Shown: positions 15,317 to 23,840 of the stretch, piece after piece
How the letters are laid out: each line of letters opens with the position of its first letter
How positions within the stretch are numbered: position 1 is the first letter of the stretch
Assembly: GCA_017446055.1 (NCBI GenBank)
Contig: JAFSRQ010000009.1
Coordinates: 1 to 42,076 of the forward strand
DNA: 42,076 nucleotides
DNA from: Synergistaceae bacterium
Lineage (GTDB): Bacteria > Synergistota > Synergistia > Synergistales > Aminobacteriaceae
Direction of reading: 5' to 3'
Made by a program: the position numbers and the translations under genes
The notes under the pieces: model-generated
The model's database searches: none
Told to the model about the DNA's origin: nothing
What the model saw: only the letters and a program-made list of their open reading frames with translations

Positions 15317-16375
15317 ATGCTGAGGAAGATTTACCGGGCTATAGTGCCTTTATGCCTGCATCATATATTGCGCAGACTTTACACATTCCCTTCACAGGCT
15401 GAGACATTCCGCAAGTGCTACGATGAGCGCGGGATAAAGTACTCGTTCACGTTTCTTTTTCTGGACTGGGCAGTGAGCCATTTTGTTGTGGGCGCGTCGC
15501 CTGATGACTATTTCGCGTACAGGTTCTACGAGAAAAATCTGCGCGGAAAGAGTCAGTTCGTTACAGAAGACAGGCTGCGTTTCCTGAATTACTGTCTCAA
15601 CCTCCGCGACAAACCAGAGGAAGAGCTGCGAATCATGGGCAGCAAGTCTGTATTCGATGAAACCTTCATGGATTACACGAAGAGGAGAATTATGTACTCA
15701 GAGAATCTCAGCTGGGAGTCATTCCGGGAATTTCTGCGCGAGATGGGGCACGTTATCATTAAACCTTCAAGCAGCGGTGCAGGCAAGGGTATATATATTC
15801 TCAGGGCTGATGATGACGAGAGCGAAATTGCGCGGGCATATAACAGCTTCGCCTCACGGAAGCACATAATCGAGGAAGTCTTAGAGCAGGACGGGCTTTT
15901 GCGCGAGGTCAACCCCGGCACGCTCAACACGATAAGGATAAACGTGCTCAACATCAACGGCAGGTACGAGATACAGAACGCCGCGCTCAGAACCGGGCAG
16001 GGCAGTAGGCCAGTCGACAACATATCAGCAGGCGGCCTTGTGTCAGCGATAGATGTTGAGACGGGAACAGTAGTGTCTCTTTTCTGCGACAAACTAGGCA
16101 GGAGGCTTCTGCGTCATCCTCTGACAGGGACAATGCTAATCGGCAGGAAAATTCCGGCGTGGGAAAAAGCGAAGGCCATTGTCCTTGAGGGAGCAAGAAG
16201 AATCAGCAGCATATACTACACGGCTTGGGATCTGGCTGTAATCAAGAATGAAGAGGTAGCTGTGATTGAGTGCAACACGGGAGGAGGCTTCATCAACCAG
16301 CAGAGCATAGAGCAAGTCGGCCTGTGGAAACATTACAGGGAGTGCCTCAAAGAAATTCAGTCTGGCAGGAATTAG
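15317..16375 (+). CDS. Sugar-transfer associated ATP-grasp enzyme
   Basis: 352 aa, no signal peptide. The sequence fits the ATPgrasp_ST family: ASPDDYFAYRFY near residue 56, the nucleotide-binding strand HVIIKPSSSGAGKGIYIL near residues 148-165, NPGTLNTIRINVLN near 200, and the metal-binding end VIECNTGGGF near 318. ATP-grasp enzymes join a carboxylate to an amine or similar group through an acyl phosphate. This subgroup is usually found in surface polysaccharide and sugar-transfer clusters. ATG 15317 has GGGAGGTG upstream. Preceded by the repeat leader, so probably subject to phase-dependent translation. The substrate is unknown. Confidence 0.82.
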   Translation: MLRKIYRAIVPLCLHHILRRLYTFPSQAETFRKCYDERGIKYSFTFLFLDWAVSHFVVGASPDDYFAYRFYEKNLRGKSQFVTEDRLRFLNYCLNLRDKPEEELRIMGSKSVFDETFMDYTKRRIMYSENLSWESFREFLREMGHVIIKPSSSGAGKGIYILRADDDESEIARAYNSFASRKHIIEEVLEQDGLLREVNPGTLNTIRINVLNINGRYEIQNAALRTGQGSRPVDNISAGGLVSAIDVETGTVVSLFCDKLGRRLLRHPLTGTMLIGRKIPAWEKAKAIVLEGARRISSIYYTAWDLAVIKNEEVAVIECNTGGGFINQQSIEQVGLWKHYRECLKEIQSGRN

Positions 16376-16387
16376 CGCACAAAAATA

Positions 16388-16414
16388 CCCCCTTGCTTTT
16401 TTCCGGCAGGGGGG
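16388..16414 (-). terminator. Intrinsic terminator of the pnp-dut unit
   Basis: CCCCCTTGC/GCAGGGGG stem (one G-T pair). On the minus strand it is followed by TATTTTT (plus-strand 16381-16387). The T tract shows that it serves dut, though the convergent ATP-grasp gene may share it. Confidence 0.78.
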
Positions 16415-16419
16415 CTGTC

Positions 16420-16863
16420 TTATCTTGTTCCTGTACTCCCGAAGCCGCCAGAGCCGCGTTTGGTCTGTGTCAGCTCCTTGACCTCCTGGAATTTCGCCCG
16501 CGCCACAGGCACAAACACCAGCTGCGCAATCCTGTCGCCGAACCTGAGCGTGAACGGGTCTTCTCCCATGTTCAGCAGGAGGACTCTCACTTCCCCGCGG
16601 TAATCCGAGTCAATCGTGCCGGGGCTGTTCGGGATGATGATACGGCTGTTCATGGTGAGTCCGCTTCTGGGACGTATCTGCCCCTCGTAGCCTTCAGGAA
16701 TCTCAAGGTATATTCCCGTTGAGATGAGCGACATTTCACCCGGCTTAATCATGCAGTATTTCATAGAACACAGGTCAACACCAGCCGAGCCCGGAGTCGC
16801 GTATTCTGGGATTGCGATTGTATTGGCCTCGCGCTTTATCTTTACGGTGATTTCGTCAGGCAT
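16420..16863 (-). CDS. dut: dUTP diphosphatase (dUTPase)
   Basis: 147 aa trimeric-type dUTPase that hydrolyses dUTP to dUMP and pyrophosphate, keeping uracil out of DNA and feeding thymidylate synthesis. All five motifs are present: ATPGSAGVDL (1), RPRSGLTMN (2), SPGTIDSDYRGEV (3, with the catalytic Asp), RFGDRIAQLVF (4) and RGSGGFGSTG (5, C-terminal flap). Its ATG shares a base with the pnp stop codon (TGATG), so translation is likely coupled to pnp. Followed by a terminator. Confidence 0.97.
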   Translation of the reverse strand: MPDEITVKIKREANTIAIPEYATPGSAGVDLCSMKYCMIKPGEMSLISTGIYLEIPEGYEGQIRPRSGLTMNSRIIIPNSPGTIDSDYRGEVRVLLLNMGEDPFTLRFGDRIAQLVFVPVARAKFQEVKELTQTKRGSGGFGSTGTR

Positions 16864-19202
16864 CAGTAATCCCTCCTTCTGTCGCCGCGTCTGCCTCTGC
16901 TTTCACGGTCATAGTCATTCCTTGTGGCACGGTTGGACGAGTATCCCCTCTCTATGTATTTCGCCGCTGAGGAAGCTACGCCTACCCTGTCGCGCATGGA
17001 GAAGCTGCCGTAGCCCCTCTCACGTGAGGCAAGAGTAGTGATGAGATTGTCGCGCTCGCGTTCGTCAGGGAGGGCATATGCGAGTCCTGCTGACCTGATT
17101 TTGTCCTCATTGGCCATGATTCTGCGGCGTGTGAGATTCGCCCGGCCCTGTTCATCGATTTCCTTCACCATCACAAGCACCCTGTCTCCCGGCTTGAAGA
17201 TGTCTTCTACTCTTGGGACTCTGGCTGTGCTTACCTCGCTGATGTGCAGCAGTCCTTCCTTGCCCGGCAGACATTCCACGAAAACGCCGAAATTCATCAT
17301 CCTCGTTACAGTCCCGTAATACACTTCTCCCGGAGCAAGCTCGCGTGTGAGTGCCATCACTATTGCGTGAGCGTCCTCAACCTGTGCCATTGTCGGCCCG
17401 GAAATAGTGATTACACCGTCATCCTCAATATTCATCTTCACGCCCGTGCGCTGTGTTATGCTGCGTACGACCTTTCCGCCTGAGCCTATGACATCGCGAA
17501 TCTTGTCGGGGTCAATCTCGAAGGATATTATGCGCGGAGCATCGGGTGAAATCTTGTTCGGCACCGGGATAACAGACTCCATCTCCTCAAGTATCTGGAA
17601 TCTTGCGCGTCTTGCCTGGCCTAATGCCTTCTCCAGAATCTCGCGGGTAATGCCGCCTGCTTTGTTGTCCATCTGGAGAGCCGTAACACCTGCCCTAGTC
17701 CCGGCAACCTTGAAGTCCATATCGCCGTAATGGTCTTCGAGTCCCTGAATGTCCGTGAGTATCTGTACCTTGTCGCCCTCCTTGATGAGTCCCATCGCTA
17801 TACCTGCAACGTGGCACCTTATGGGGACTCCCGCGTGCATCATCGAGAGACTTCCGCCGCAGATTGAAGCCTGAGAGCTTGAGCCGTTCGACTCCAGAAT
17901 GTCAGACACAACGCGTATGACGTACGGAAATTCCTCCTCTGACGGAATGACCGGGAGCAATGCGCGTTCAGCTAATGCCCCGTGTCCTATCTCGCGCCGT
18001 CCCGGACCCCGTATCGCTCTGACCTCACCGACTGAATACGGCGGGAAGTTGTAGTGAAGGAGGAATCTTTTCGCGGGTTCATTGAGCTTTATGCCGTCCT
18101 GAATCTGGTCGTCCTCGCCAATCATGCCCAGCGTTGTTGTCGCGAGGGACTGAGTCTCGCCGCGTGTGAAGAGTGCCGAGCCGTGTACCTTCGGGAGTAC
18201 TCCAATCTCGCAGGTTATAGGGCGTATCTGATCCATCTTGCGACCGTCAACACGTATATGCTCATTGATGATTATCCCGCGCATTATGGCCTTAACCCGG
18301 CTGTCTATGTAGGATGATATGTATTCTGATTTCGTGGGGTCTTCCTTGATGAGTTCGCTGAAGTGTTCGTTTGCTGATTCTTTTACCGCATCAATCTTTT
18401 TCTCTCGCGGCTTCTTCTCGTGGATTCTTACGGCTGAGTCGATTTCTCCGTCTAAATTTTCGCGTATCCAGTCGTCTATTTCCGGCAATTTTTCGGGCGA
18501 TGCTACTTCGAGCTGAGGCTTGCCGATTTCCTCCTTCATTCGCCGGAACAAGGCTATAATCTTCCGTATCTCATTGTGCGCCAGTTCGAGAGCGTCAACA
18601 AGCAATTCCTCTGATACTTCGTATGACCCTGACTCTACCATCGTGATACCGTCATCATGGCCGGCGACAATAAGATTCAGCATCGAGTTCATCATCTGCT
18701 TCTCTGTTGGGTTGACGACCAAGTTCCCCCCTATGAGTCCTATTCTTACCGCTCCAACCGGGCCGCCCCAAGGGATTCCTGATATAGAGAGTGCCGCGCT
18801 TGCCGCATTGATGCCGAGAATGTTCGGGGGGTAAACCTGATCCATAGCAAGCACCATGTTCACGACCTGCACATCATTCCTCATATCGTCAGCAAAAAGC
18901 GAACGTATAGCCCTGTCAGCAACACGTGAACCGAGTATCGCCGAGTCAGCTGGTTTGCCCTCGCGCTTGATGAAGCCTCCGGGAATTTTCCCCGCCGCGT
19001 AATATCTCTCTTCGTAGTCGACAACAAGCGGGAAGAAGTCGATACCTGTCCTTGCTGTGTCAGACATGCAGGCTGTAGAGAGCATGACCGTATCACAGTG
19101 TGAGGCTATCACGGCACCGTTAGCCTGCTTTGCCACATGTCCTGTCCTGAACACGAGCTCATCCGCTCCGATTCTTACGGAGTACACTTTTTCATTCTGC
19201 AA
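16863..19202 (-). CDS. pnp: Polyribonucleotide nucleotidyltransferase (PNPase)
   Basis: 779 aa 3'-5' phosphorolytic exoribonuclease. Two RNase PH domains flank an all-helical domain; the second carries GPGRREIGHGALAERAL near residue 400 and FKVAGTRAGVTALQMD near 490. Then come a KH domain (IDPDKIRDVIGSGGK, near residue 560), an S1 domain (GEVYYGTVTRMMNFGVFVECLPGKEGLLHISEV, about 625-660) and an Arg/Asp/Gly-rich tail. The start appears to be TTG 19202, with AGGAGG 11 bases upstream. dut overlaps by one base. No rpsO gene sits upstream, unlike in many bacteria. Confidence 0.97.
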   Translation of the reverse strand: MQNEKVYSVRIGADELVFRTGHVAKQANGAVIASHCDTVMLSTACMSDTARTGIDFFPLVVDYEERYYAAGKIPGGFIKREGKPADSAILGSRVADRAIRSLFADDMRNDVQVVNMVLAMDQVYPPNILGINAASAALSISGIPWGGPVGAVRIGLIGGNLVVNPTEKQMMNSMLNLIVAGHDDGITMVESGSYEVSEELLVDALELAHNEIRKIIALFRRMKEEIGKPQLEVASPEKLPEIDDWIRENLDGEIDSAVRIHEKKPREKKIDAVKESANEHFSELIKEDPTKSEYISSYIDSRVKAIMRGIIINEHIRVDGRKMDQIRPITCEIGVLPKVHGSALFTRGETQSLATTTLGMIGEDDQIQDGIKLNEPAKRFLLHYNFPPYSVGEVRAIRGPGRREIGHGALAERALLPVIPSEEEFPYVIRVVSDILESNGSSSQASICGGSLSMMHAGVPIRCHVAGIAMGLIKEGDKVQILTDIQGLEDHYGDMDFKVAGTRAGVTALQMDNKAGGITREILEKALGQARRARFQILEEMESVIPVPNKISPDAPRIISFEIDPDKIRDVIGSGGKVVRSITQRTGVKMNIEDDGVITISGPTMAQVEDAHAIVMALTRELAPGEVYYGTVTRMMNFGVFVECLPGKEGLLHISEVSTARVPRVEDIFKPGDRVLVMVKEIDEQGRANLTRRRIMANEDKIRSAGLAYALPDERERDNLITTLASRERGYGSFSMRDRVGVASSAAKYIERGYSSNRATRNDYDRESRGRRGDRRRDY

Positions 19203-19283
19203 AATACTTATTTCCTCCTGATTATTTTTACGTGGTATATTTTACTCATACGCACCGAAAAAATCACGTACTAGGGGTAATTA

Positions 19284-20285
19284 ATGGCAATTGATGATGA
19301 AAAGTTTGCAGCTTTGTGCATGTCCGGGACGCTTGATGATGTTACCGCTGCCCTGAATGACGGAGCTAATCCCAATGCCAGAGATGTCGAATGTATCACG
19401 GCGTTAATGCACGCGGCAAACTTCAACCATGACGCAAGTATTCTGACTGTCCTTCTTGATGCTGGGGCTGACATACGCGCAAGGAGTATCTACTACATGA
19501 CGGCGTTAGACTGGGCAGACGGCAGGAACAGAACCGACAAGCTCGCAATCCTGAAAGCGGCTGTGCTGTGTCTTGAGGTGATTGATGATGACATTTTCGC
19601 CACTTTCTGCGGTTACGCCACGCCTGACGAAATCCGCGAGGCACTCACCAAGGGCGCGAACCCCAATGCCGCATACGCCAACTGCGGAATGACCGCGCTG
19701 ATGTACGCCGTCCGCAAAAACACGGGGGCAATCGCCACGCTTCTTGATGCTGGAGCTGACATTCACGCACGGGACAATGACGGGCTGACCGCACTAATGT
19801 ACGCTGAGACTCCCGGAGTAATACGCAGGCTTCTTGATGCCGGGGCTGAGATTGACGCGGGGACTAATGACGGAGCTACATTCCTCATGCTTGAGGCTCA
19901 ATTCGGCTCGCTGGATATTGTTGACTGTCTTCTTGAGGCAGGCGCATACATCAGCGCAAGGGACAACATGAGGCGGAGTCCCCTCTTCTATTCGGCGTGG
20001 AACAAGGACGCAGGAGTCATCACGCGAATCATCACGGAGCTTCAGAGGTCGGGCAAGGACATTAACACGGTAAGGGCGGTGAACGGTGAGACAGCTCTAA
20101 TGCACGCCGCAAGATTTTGCAGGAACGCCGAGGTCATCCGCATACTCTTGGGGGCAGGGGCTAATATTCACGCACGGGACAAAGACGGACATACCGCGCT
20201 GGATTATGCGAAGGCAGGGAGGACTCCGCCGGAAGTCAGGCATGAGGTCAGGCAATATCTTTCTGACGCTGGCGCAGGGAGATGA
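19284..20285 (+). CDS. Ankyrin-repeat protein
   Basis: 333 aa, no signal peptide or membrane segment, made of about eight ankyrin repeats (consensus-like DGLTALMYA, LLDAGADIHARDN, GHTALDYAKAG). The first third appears duplicated: DDEKFAALCMSGTLDDVTAALNDGANPN-type sequence (residues 4-30) recurs at about 99-126 as DDDIFATFC and EIREALTKGANPN. Ankyrins mediate protein contacts; no effector or enzyme domain is visible. ATG 19284 follows AGGGGT. The last 38 bases overlap the end of rsmI on the other strand. The promoter must lie in the 81-bp gap shared with pnp. Confidence 0.9.
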   Translation: MAIDDEKFAALCMSGTLDDVTAALNDGANPNARDVECITALMHAANFNHDASILTVLLDAGADIRARSIYYMTALDWADGRNRTDKLAILKAAVLCLEVIDDDIFATFCGYATPDEIREALTKGANPNAAYANCGMTALMYAVRKNTGAIATLLDAGADIHARDNDGLTALMYAETPGVIRRLLDAGAEIDAGTNDGATFLMLEAQFGSLDIVDCLLEAGAYISARDNMRRSPLFYSAWNKDAGVITRIITELQRSGKDINTVRAVNGETALMHAARFCRNAEVIRILLGAGANIHARDKDGHTALDYAKAGRTPPEVRHEVRQYLSDAGAGR

Positions 20286-21072
20286 TGTACTTCTTCACGT
20301 CATTCTTCGGGAGGCCGTGCTTCTCTGCGACTTCTGAGACTGTATCCTTCATGCTCATTCCCGACTCCAGCATAGCCGGGACTTCTTCCTTCCACGAGTC
20401 ATCAGCCGCCGCCTTCCCCCCGTCAACCACAAGAACAAGCTCACCCTTCACGCCCTCACGGACACGCCCACGTATCACGCTCAGAGTCCCGCGCAAAGAC
20501 TCCTGATACACCTTGCTGATTTCGCGCACTAAGGCCGCTTCCCTGTCGCCGAAAACTTGAAGCATGTCGTCAATGTCCTTCTCTGCCTTGTGGGGGGACA
20601 GGTAGAAGCACAGTGTCCCGGCAAAATCCTTCACGGCCTCAAGCAGTCTCACTCTCTCAGCGCGTTTCTCCGGCGGAAATCCCATGAACGCAAAAGGCTG
20701 GGGACTCATCCCAGACAGCAATACCGCCGGGATTACAGCGTTCGGACCGGGCAGAACGTCAGCGGGGAGTCCCTCGTCCATTGCCCGCCGCAATAATATC
20801 CAGCCTGGATCGGAGATTCCCGGAGTGCCAGCGTCAGAGATTACTGCGACTTTTGCCCCCTCGCGCAATTTCGCCAGCAACATCGGGAGCTTGTCGTTCT
20901 CATTGTGCAGGTGAAACGATGTCAGAGGCTTGTGAATGTTGTAATGCCTCAGCAGTATTCCCGAAGTCCTCGTGTCCTCGCAGGCTATAATGTCGGCCTC
21001 ACGAAGAACACGCAATGCCCTCAGCGTAATATCCTCAAGGTTGCCGATTGGTGTCGGTACAAGTGTCAGCAT
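20248..21072 (-). CDS. rsmI: 16S rRNA (cytidine-1402-2'-O)-methyltransferase
   Basis: 274 aa SAM-dependent enzyme of the tetrapyrrole-methylase fold. Marks: LVPTPIGNLEDITLRAL at the N-terminus, ACEDTRTS near residue 32, ISDAGTPGISDPG near residue 80 (the glycine-rich SAM loop) and LPGPNAVIPAVLLSGM near 112. It methylates the ribosomal decoding site. Its ATG shares a base with the stop codon of the upstream phosphoesterase (TAATG). The last 38 bases overlap the ankyrin gene on the other strand. Confidence 0.95.
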   Translation of the reverse strand: MLTLVPTPIGNLEDITLRALRVLREADIIACEDTRTSGILLRHYNIHKPLTSFHLHNENDKLPMLLAKLREGAKVAVISDAGTPGISDPGWILLRRAMDEGLPADVLPGPNAVIPAVLLSGMSPQPFAFMGFPPEKRAERVRLLEAVKDFAGTLCFYLSPHKAEKDIDDMLQVFGDREAALVREISKVYQESLRGTLSVIRGRVREGVKGELVLVVDGGKAAADDSWKEEVPAMLESGMSMKDTVSEVAEKHGLPKNDVKKYIISLRQRQKDIA

Positions 21073-22241
21073 TATTCCCGGACGATGTCAATCACAGTAA
21101 CTTCCGGCGGAACGAACAGCCTCATCATTGCCTGGTTGAAGCCTGAGCCGTTGCTGACGTAGACATAGCCGCCTGCCTTCTGCGAGAGTCCCTGCTGACT
21201 GTGAAGAGCCATGTCCTTGAAGCAGCCTAATGGCCAGAACTGCCCGCCGTGAGTATGTCCCGAAAGCATGAGGTCAAAATTTCCGTCCGCGTCATTGGGG
21301 ACTCCGGGACGGTGCTTTAGGATGATGGTGAAGCGGTCTTTGTCTTCCGGCTTAAGGTAGGGGCGAATCCATCCGTAATGTATATCCTCAAGTCCCAGTA
21401 TAGTAACGCCGGGTATCTCTCTGCGCTCGTTGATGAGGAGGTCATAGCCGCATTCACGTATCACTCCTTCAGGGTCAGCGTCAAGGATGATATAGTGCTC
21501 GTGATTCCCGTTGACCGCAAAAGCACCGTAACGCGCCTTCTTCGCGGCCTCACGGAGTAACGCAAGCTCGCTGTTTCTCACGCTCATATCGCCGTCGAGA
21601 ATATCACCGCCCAGCAGCAATATATCCGGGCTGGCCTCGTCAACAATTTTCATGACCCGCTCAAGGTGTGCCAGTGTCGACACTCCTCCTATGTGAACGT
21701 CAACGAGGAATGCTATCCTGATTTTGTCGATGCCTTCTGGGAGTTTCTTTGTCGGAACTGTAACGTATCTCGGTCTCACGTAATATGCCTCGCACATGCT
21801 GTAACACACGGCAATAACCATCAGGACGACAGCGCATATTGCCCGGCGTTTCGTGAAAGGCTTGAAGCGGGTAAACAGACTCACGAGGAAGAACGCGATG
21901 AATCCGTAAAGCGTAATGATGATGACGTTCATGTTGACGGCGCGAATCACTTCAGCGAAATGGTACGGGAAAATGTCGTATTCAGCCATAATGAAATCAT
22001 AGCCCGCGGCAAATCCCAGTGCCTGCCACAAAATCATTATTGCCGCAAAGATATTCAGCGCAGATTTCGGGACTCCTGCCTCCCTGAGCTTGCGCAAAAT
22101 GAACATCAGCGCACATAAAGCCAGTGCTGTGTACAAAGTATAGCCGTTACAGAAGACTGATGAAAAGTTATTCGCTTCTCTGCTCCCTTGCTCCTTCAAT
22201 ACGTCCGCTTTCACTATGAAGCCGCTACTCACGTTTGACAT
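21072..22241 (-). CDS. Membrane-anchored metallophosphoesterase (YkuE/YaeI-like)
   Basis: 389 aa. The N-terminal ~150 residues hold about four membrane helices. The soluble calcineurin-type phosphoesterase domain follows with FLVDVHIGG (D-x-H, near residue 178), LLGGDILDG, VNGNHEHYI and SGHTHGGQFWP near residue 338, a complete metal-ligand set. Relatives act on lipid pyrophosphates or other envelope phosphodiesters; the substrate here is unknown. ATG 22241 is the first good start, and the extreme N-terminus is uncertain. rsmI follows with a one-base overlap. The 257-base gap upstream may hold a structured leader (see separate entry). Confidence 0.85.
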   Translation of the reverse strand: MSNVSSGFIVKADVLKEQGSREANNFSSVFCNGYTLYTALALCALMFILRKLREAGVPKSALNIFAAIMILWQALGFAAGYDFIMAEYDIFPYHFAEVIRAVNMNVIIITLYGFIAFFLVSLFTRFKPFTKRRAICAVVLMVIAVCYSMCEAYYVRPRYVTVPTKKLPEGIDKIRIAFLVDVHIGGVSTLAHLERVMKIVDEASPDILLLGGDILDGDMSVRNSELALLREAAKKARYGAFAVNGNHEHYIILDADPEGVIRECGYDLLINERREIPGVTILGLEDIHYGWIRPYLKPEDKDRFTIILKHRPGVPNDADGNFDLMLSGHTHGGQFWPLGCFKDMALHSQQGLSQKAGGYVYVSNGSGFNQAMMRLFVPPEVTVIDIVRE

Positions 22242-22299
22242 GACGCTCCAGAACCTTGAAGTCCTCGCTAACGTACGGGTACATGCTTATATTCAGCAC

Positions 22300-22470
22300 T
22301 CGAAAGGCTGGACACTTCACGGGCAGAACCTGTATATATTTTCTCTGCCCAGCCGCCTATATTCAGTTGTGGGAATATGACGGACATTATGATATATACG
22401 TTAGCCGGAATTATGTCTTGTCTGTAACGGATTTGCACCTTCCTTTCATGAAAATTTTGAGAGCTTTTGT
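22300..22470 (-). promoter_or_regulatory. Possible degenerate cobalamin-riboswitch-like leader
   Basis: On the minus strand, 22443-22429 reads GGAAGGTGCAAATCC, closely like the conserved core of cobalamin riboswitches, followed by TTACAG. A strong helix GGGCAGA/TCTGCCC lies further downstream. However, the expected CCGC and CTGT elements after ACAG are not seen, so it may be a decayed or variant element, or chance. It would lie in the leader of the membrane phosphoesterase and rsmI. Nothing else is evident in the 22242-22498 gap. Confidence 0.25.
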
Positions 22471-22498
22471 TTTTATTAACTGTTATTTAGCCTCCTCC

Positions 22499-23233
22499 CT
22501 ATATATGCCCGTCAGGCTCATATGCCTTCAGGATTTCAGGTGTGTAATTTCCGTCCTCATCCCTCACGAAAAGCGGAGGAAGTATAGTCATCCCTTCTCC
22601 GCCGTCCTTGACGCACTCAAGCAGGAATATTCCCGAATTGCGATGCATGGCCGGGTAAACTGGGCGTAACCTTTTGGGTATGACCCTGCGATCCCTCATT
22701 GCCGACAGAAATCCGTCAAGCCTGAGACTGGTGAATACGGTGAAGAGTCTTCCGCGGCTCTTGAGGACTCTCCGGGCTAGTTCGGCGACATCATCGGGGG
22801 TGCATGACACTTCGAGGCGTGCTGCTGTGCGTGAGGCGTCTGGGCTTTCACGTCCGGCCATGAGCGAGGAATACGGCGGATTCATCACGAGAGCGTCAAA
22901 TTTCCCGGAAGGCAGCAGCTTTTTGTCCCGAATGTCCCCGACAATGAACTTCACCCTGTCAGACAGCTTATTGTTCTCCGCGTTAATCCCGGCTATTCTC
23001 ACCAGTTCCGGCTGAATGTCGACTCCTGTAACATGAATATTACCGTAACGCTGTGCAAGAATGAGTGAGACCGCCCCCGCTGCGCACCCGGCTTCAAGTA
23101 TCTCGCGCATACCTGAGCGCACCCTGACCCACGCCGAGAGCAGTACAGTATCCATGTTCACGCGCGGGCCTGTGGAGGGCTGTATCATTCTCACGCTCCC
23201 GAAAAGGACATCGTCAACTGTAGTATCAGGCAT
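22499..23233 (-). CDS. tRNA1(Val) A37 N6-methyltransferase-like protein (TrmN6 family)
   Basis: 244 aa class I SAM methyltransferase from ATG 23233 (MPDTTVDDVLFGSVRMIQP). The open frame goes further up but overlaps rdgB and loses similarity. The SAM loop is EAGCAAGAVSLILAQR near residue 45, followed by VTGVDIQPELV, and the amino-methylase motif NPPY near residue 116 shows methylation of an exocyclic base nitrogen. The VLFGSVRMIQP opening is typical of TrmN6/YfiC proteins, which methylate A37 of a valine tRNA. No good Shine-Dalgarno; it starts 16 bases after rdgB, so coupling is likely. Confidence 0.85.
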   Translation of the reverse strand: MPDTTVDDVLFGSVRMIQPSTGPRVNMDTVLLSAWVRVRSGMREILEAGCAAGAVSLILAQRYGNIHVTGVDIQPELVRIAGINAENNKLSDRVKFIVGDIRDKKLLPSGKFDALVMNPPYSSLMAGRESPDASRTAARLEVSCTPDDVAELARRVLKSRGRLFTVFTSLRLDGFLSAMRDRRVIPKRLRPVYPAMHRNSGIFLLECVKDGGEGMTILPPLFVRDEDGNYTPEILKAYEPDGHI

Positions 23234-23249
23234 AAATTCTTGGGGATTG

Positions 23250-23840
23250 TTAGTGCAAGGCAAGCGATAATTTCCTGAATGCGTTTGTCCTGTGTGAAAT
23301 CTGGTTCTTGACACGGCCGGGCAATTCCGCGAATGTGTGACTGTAGCCGTCCGGGACAAATACAGGGTCGTAACCGAAGCCGTCAGACCCCCTCGGAGAC
23401 TCAGCGATATTCCCCGGACAATAGCCTTCTGTGATGAGCGTGTATTCTCCCGGTACACACAAGCACAGTGCCGCCGCAAATCTCGCACGCCTGTTGCTGA
23501 CACCCTCAAGCCGTCCCAGAAGCCACGAAACTTTGTCCGAGTCCTTGCCGTGAATCACCCTCGCGGAATACAGTCCAGGAGCACCGTCAAGAGCATCGAC
23601 CTCAAGCCCGGAGTCATCCGCCAGGCAGGGAAGCCCGGAATATTCAGCCCACGCGCGAGCCTTCAGCATGGCATTTTCCGCGTAAGTCTTCCCGGTCTCA
23701 TCAACAATCATACGCGAAATGTCCGGGGCAAAAATTATCCCGTCAGCAAAACCTTCACCTGCAGCATCGCGTATTATGTCGCAGAACTCGCGGTACTTGC
23801 CTTCATTCCCGGTAGCTATGATTAATTTCGTGAACGTCAT
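23250..23840 (-). CDS. rdgB: Non-canonical purine NTP pyrophosphatase (RdgB/HAM1)
   Basis: 196 aa enzyme that removes ITP, dITP and XTP from the nucleotide pool. Family marks: IIATGNEGKYREF at the N-terminus, ETGKTYAENAMLKARAW near residue 50, LADDSGLEVDALDGAPGLYSAR near 70-92, GSDGFGYDPVFVPDGY near 152, and SHRTNAFRKL at the end. ATG overlaps the preceding gene's stop codon by four bases (ATGA). Confidence 0.96.
   Translation of the reverse strand: MTFTKLIIATGNEGKYREFCDIIRDAAGEGFADGIIFAPDISRMIVDETGKTYAENAMLKARAWAEYSGLPCLADDSGLEVDALDGAPGLYSARVIHGKDSDKVSWLLGRLEGVSNRRARFAAALCLCVPGEYTLITEGYCPGNIAESPRGSDGFGYDPVFVPDGYSHTFAELPGRVKNQISHRTNAFRKLSLALH

Noticed and set aside
22256..22669. 137-codon plus-strand frame
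   Set aside because: No domain, no Shine-Dalgarno, and it overlaps the TrmN6-like gene; the intergenic part is better explained as a leader on the other strand.
23234..23509. 92-codon N-terminal extension of the TrmN6-like methyltransferase
   Set aside because: It lies antisense-free but within rdgB in another frame, and the methyltransferase family starts at MPDTTVDDVLFG.
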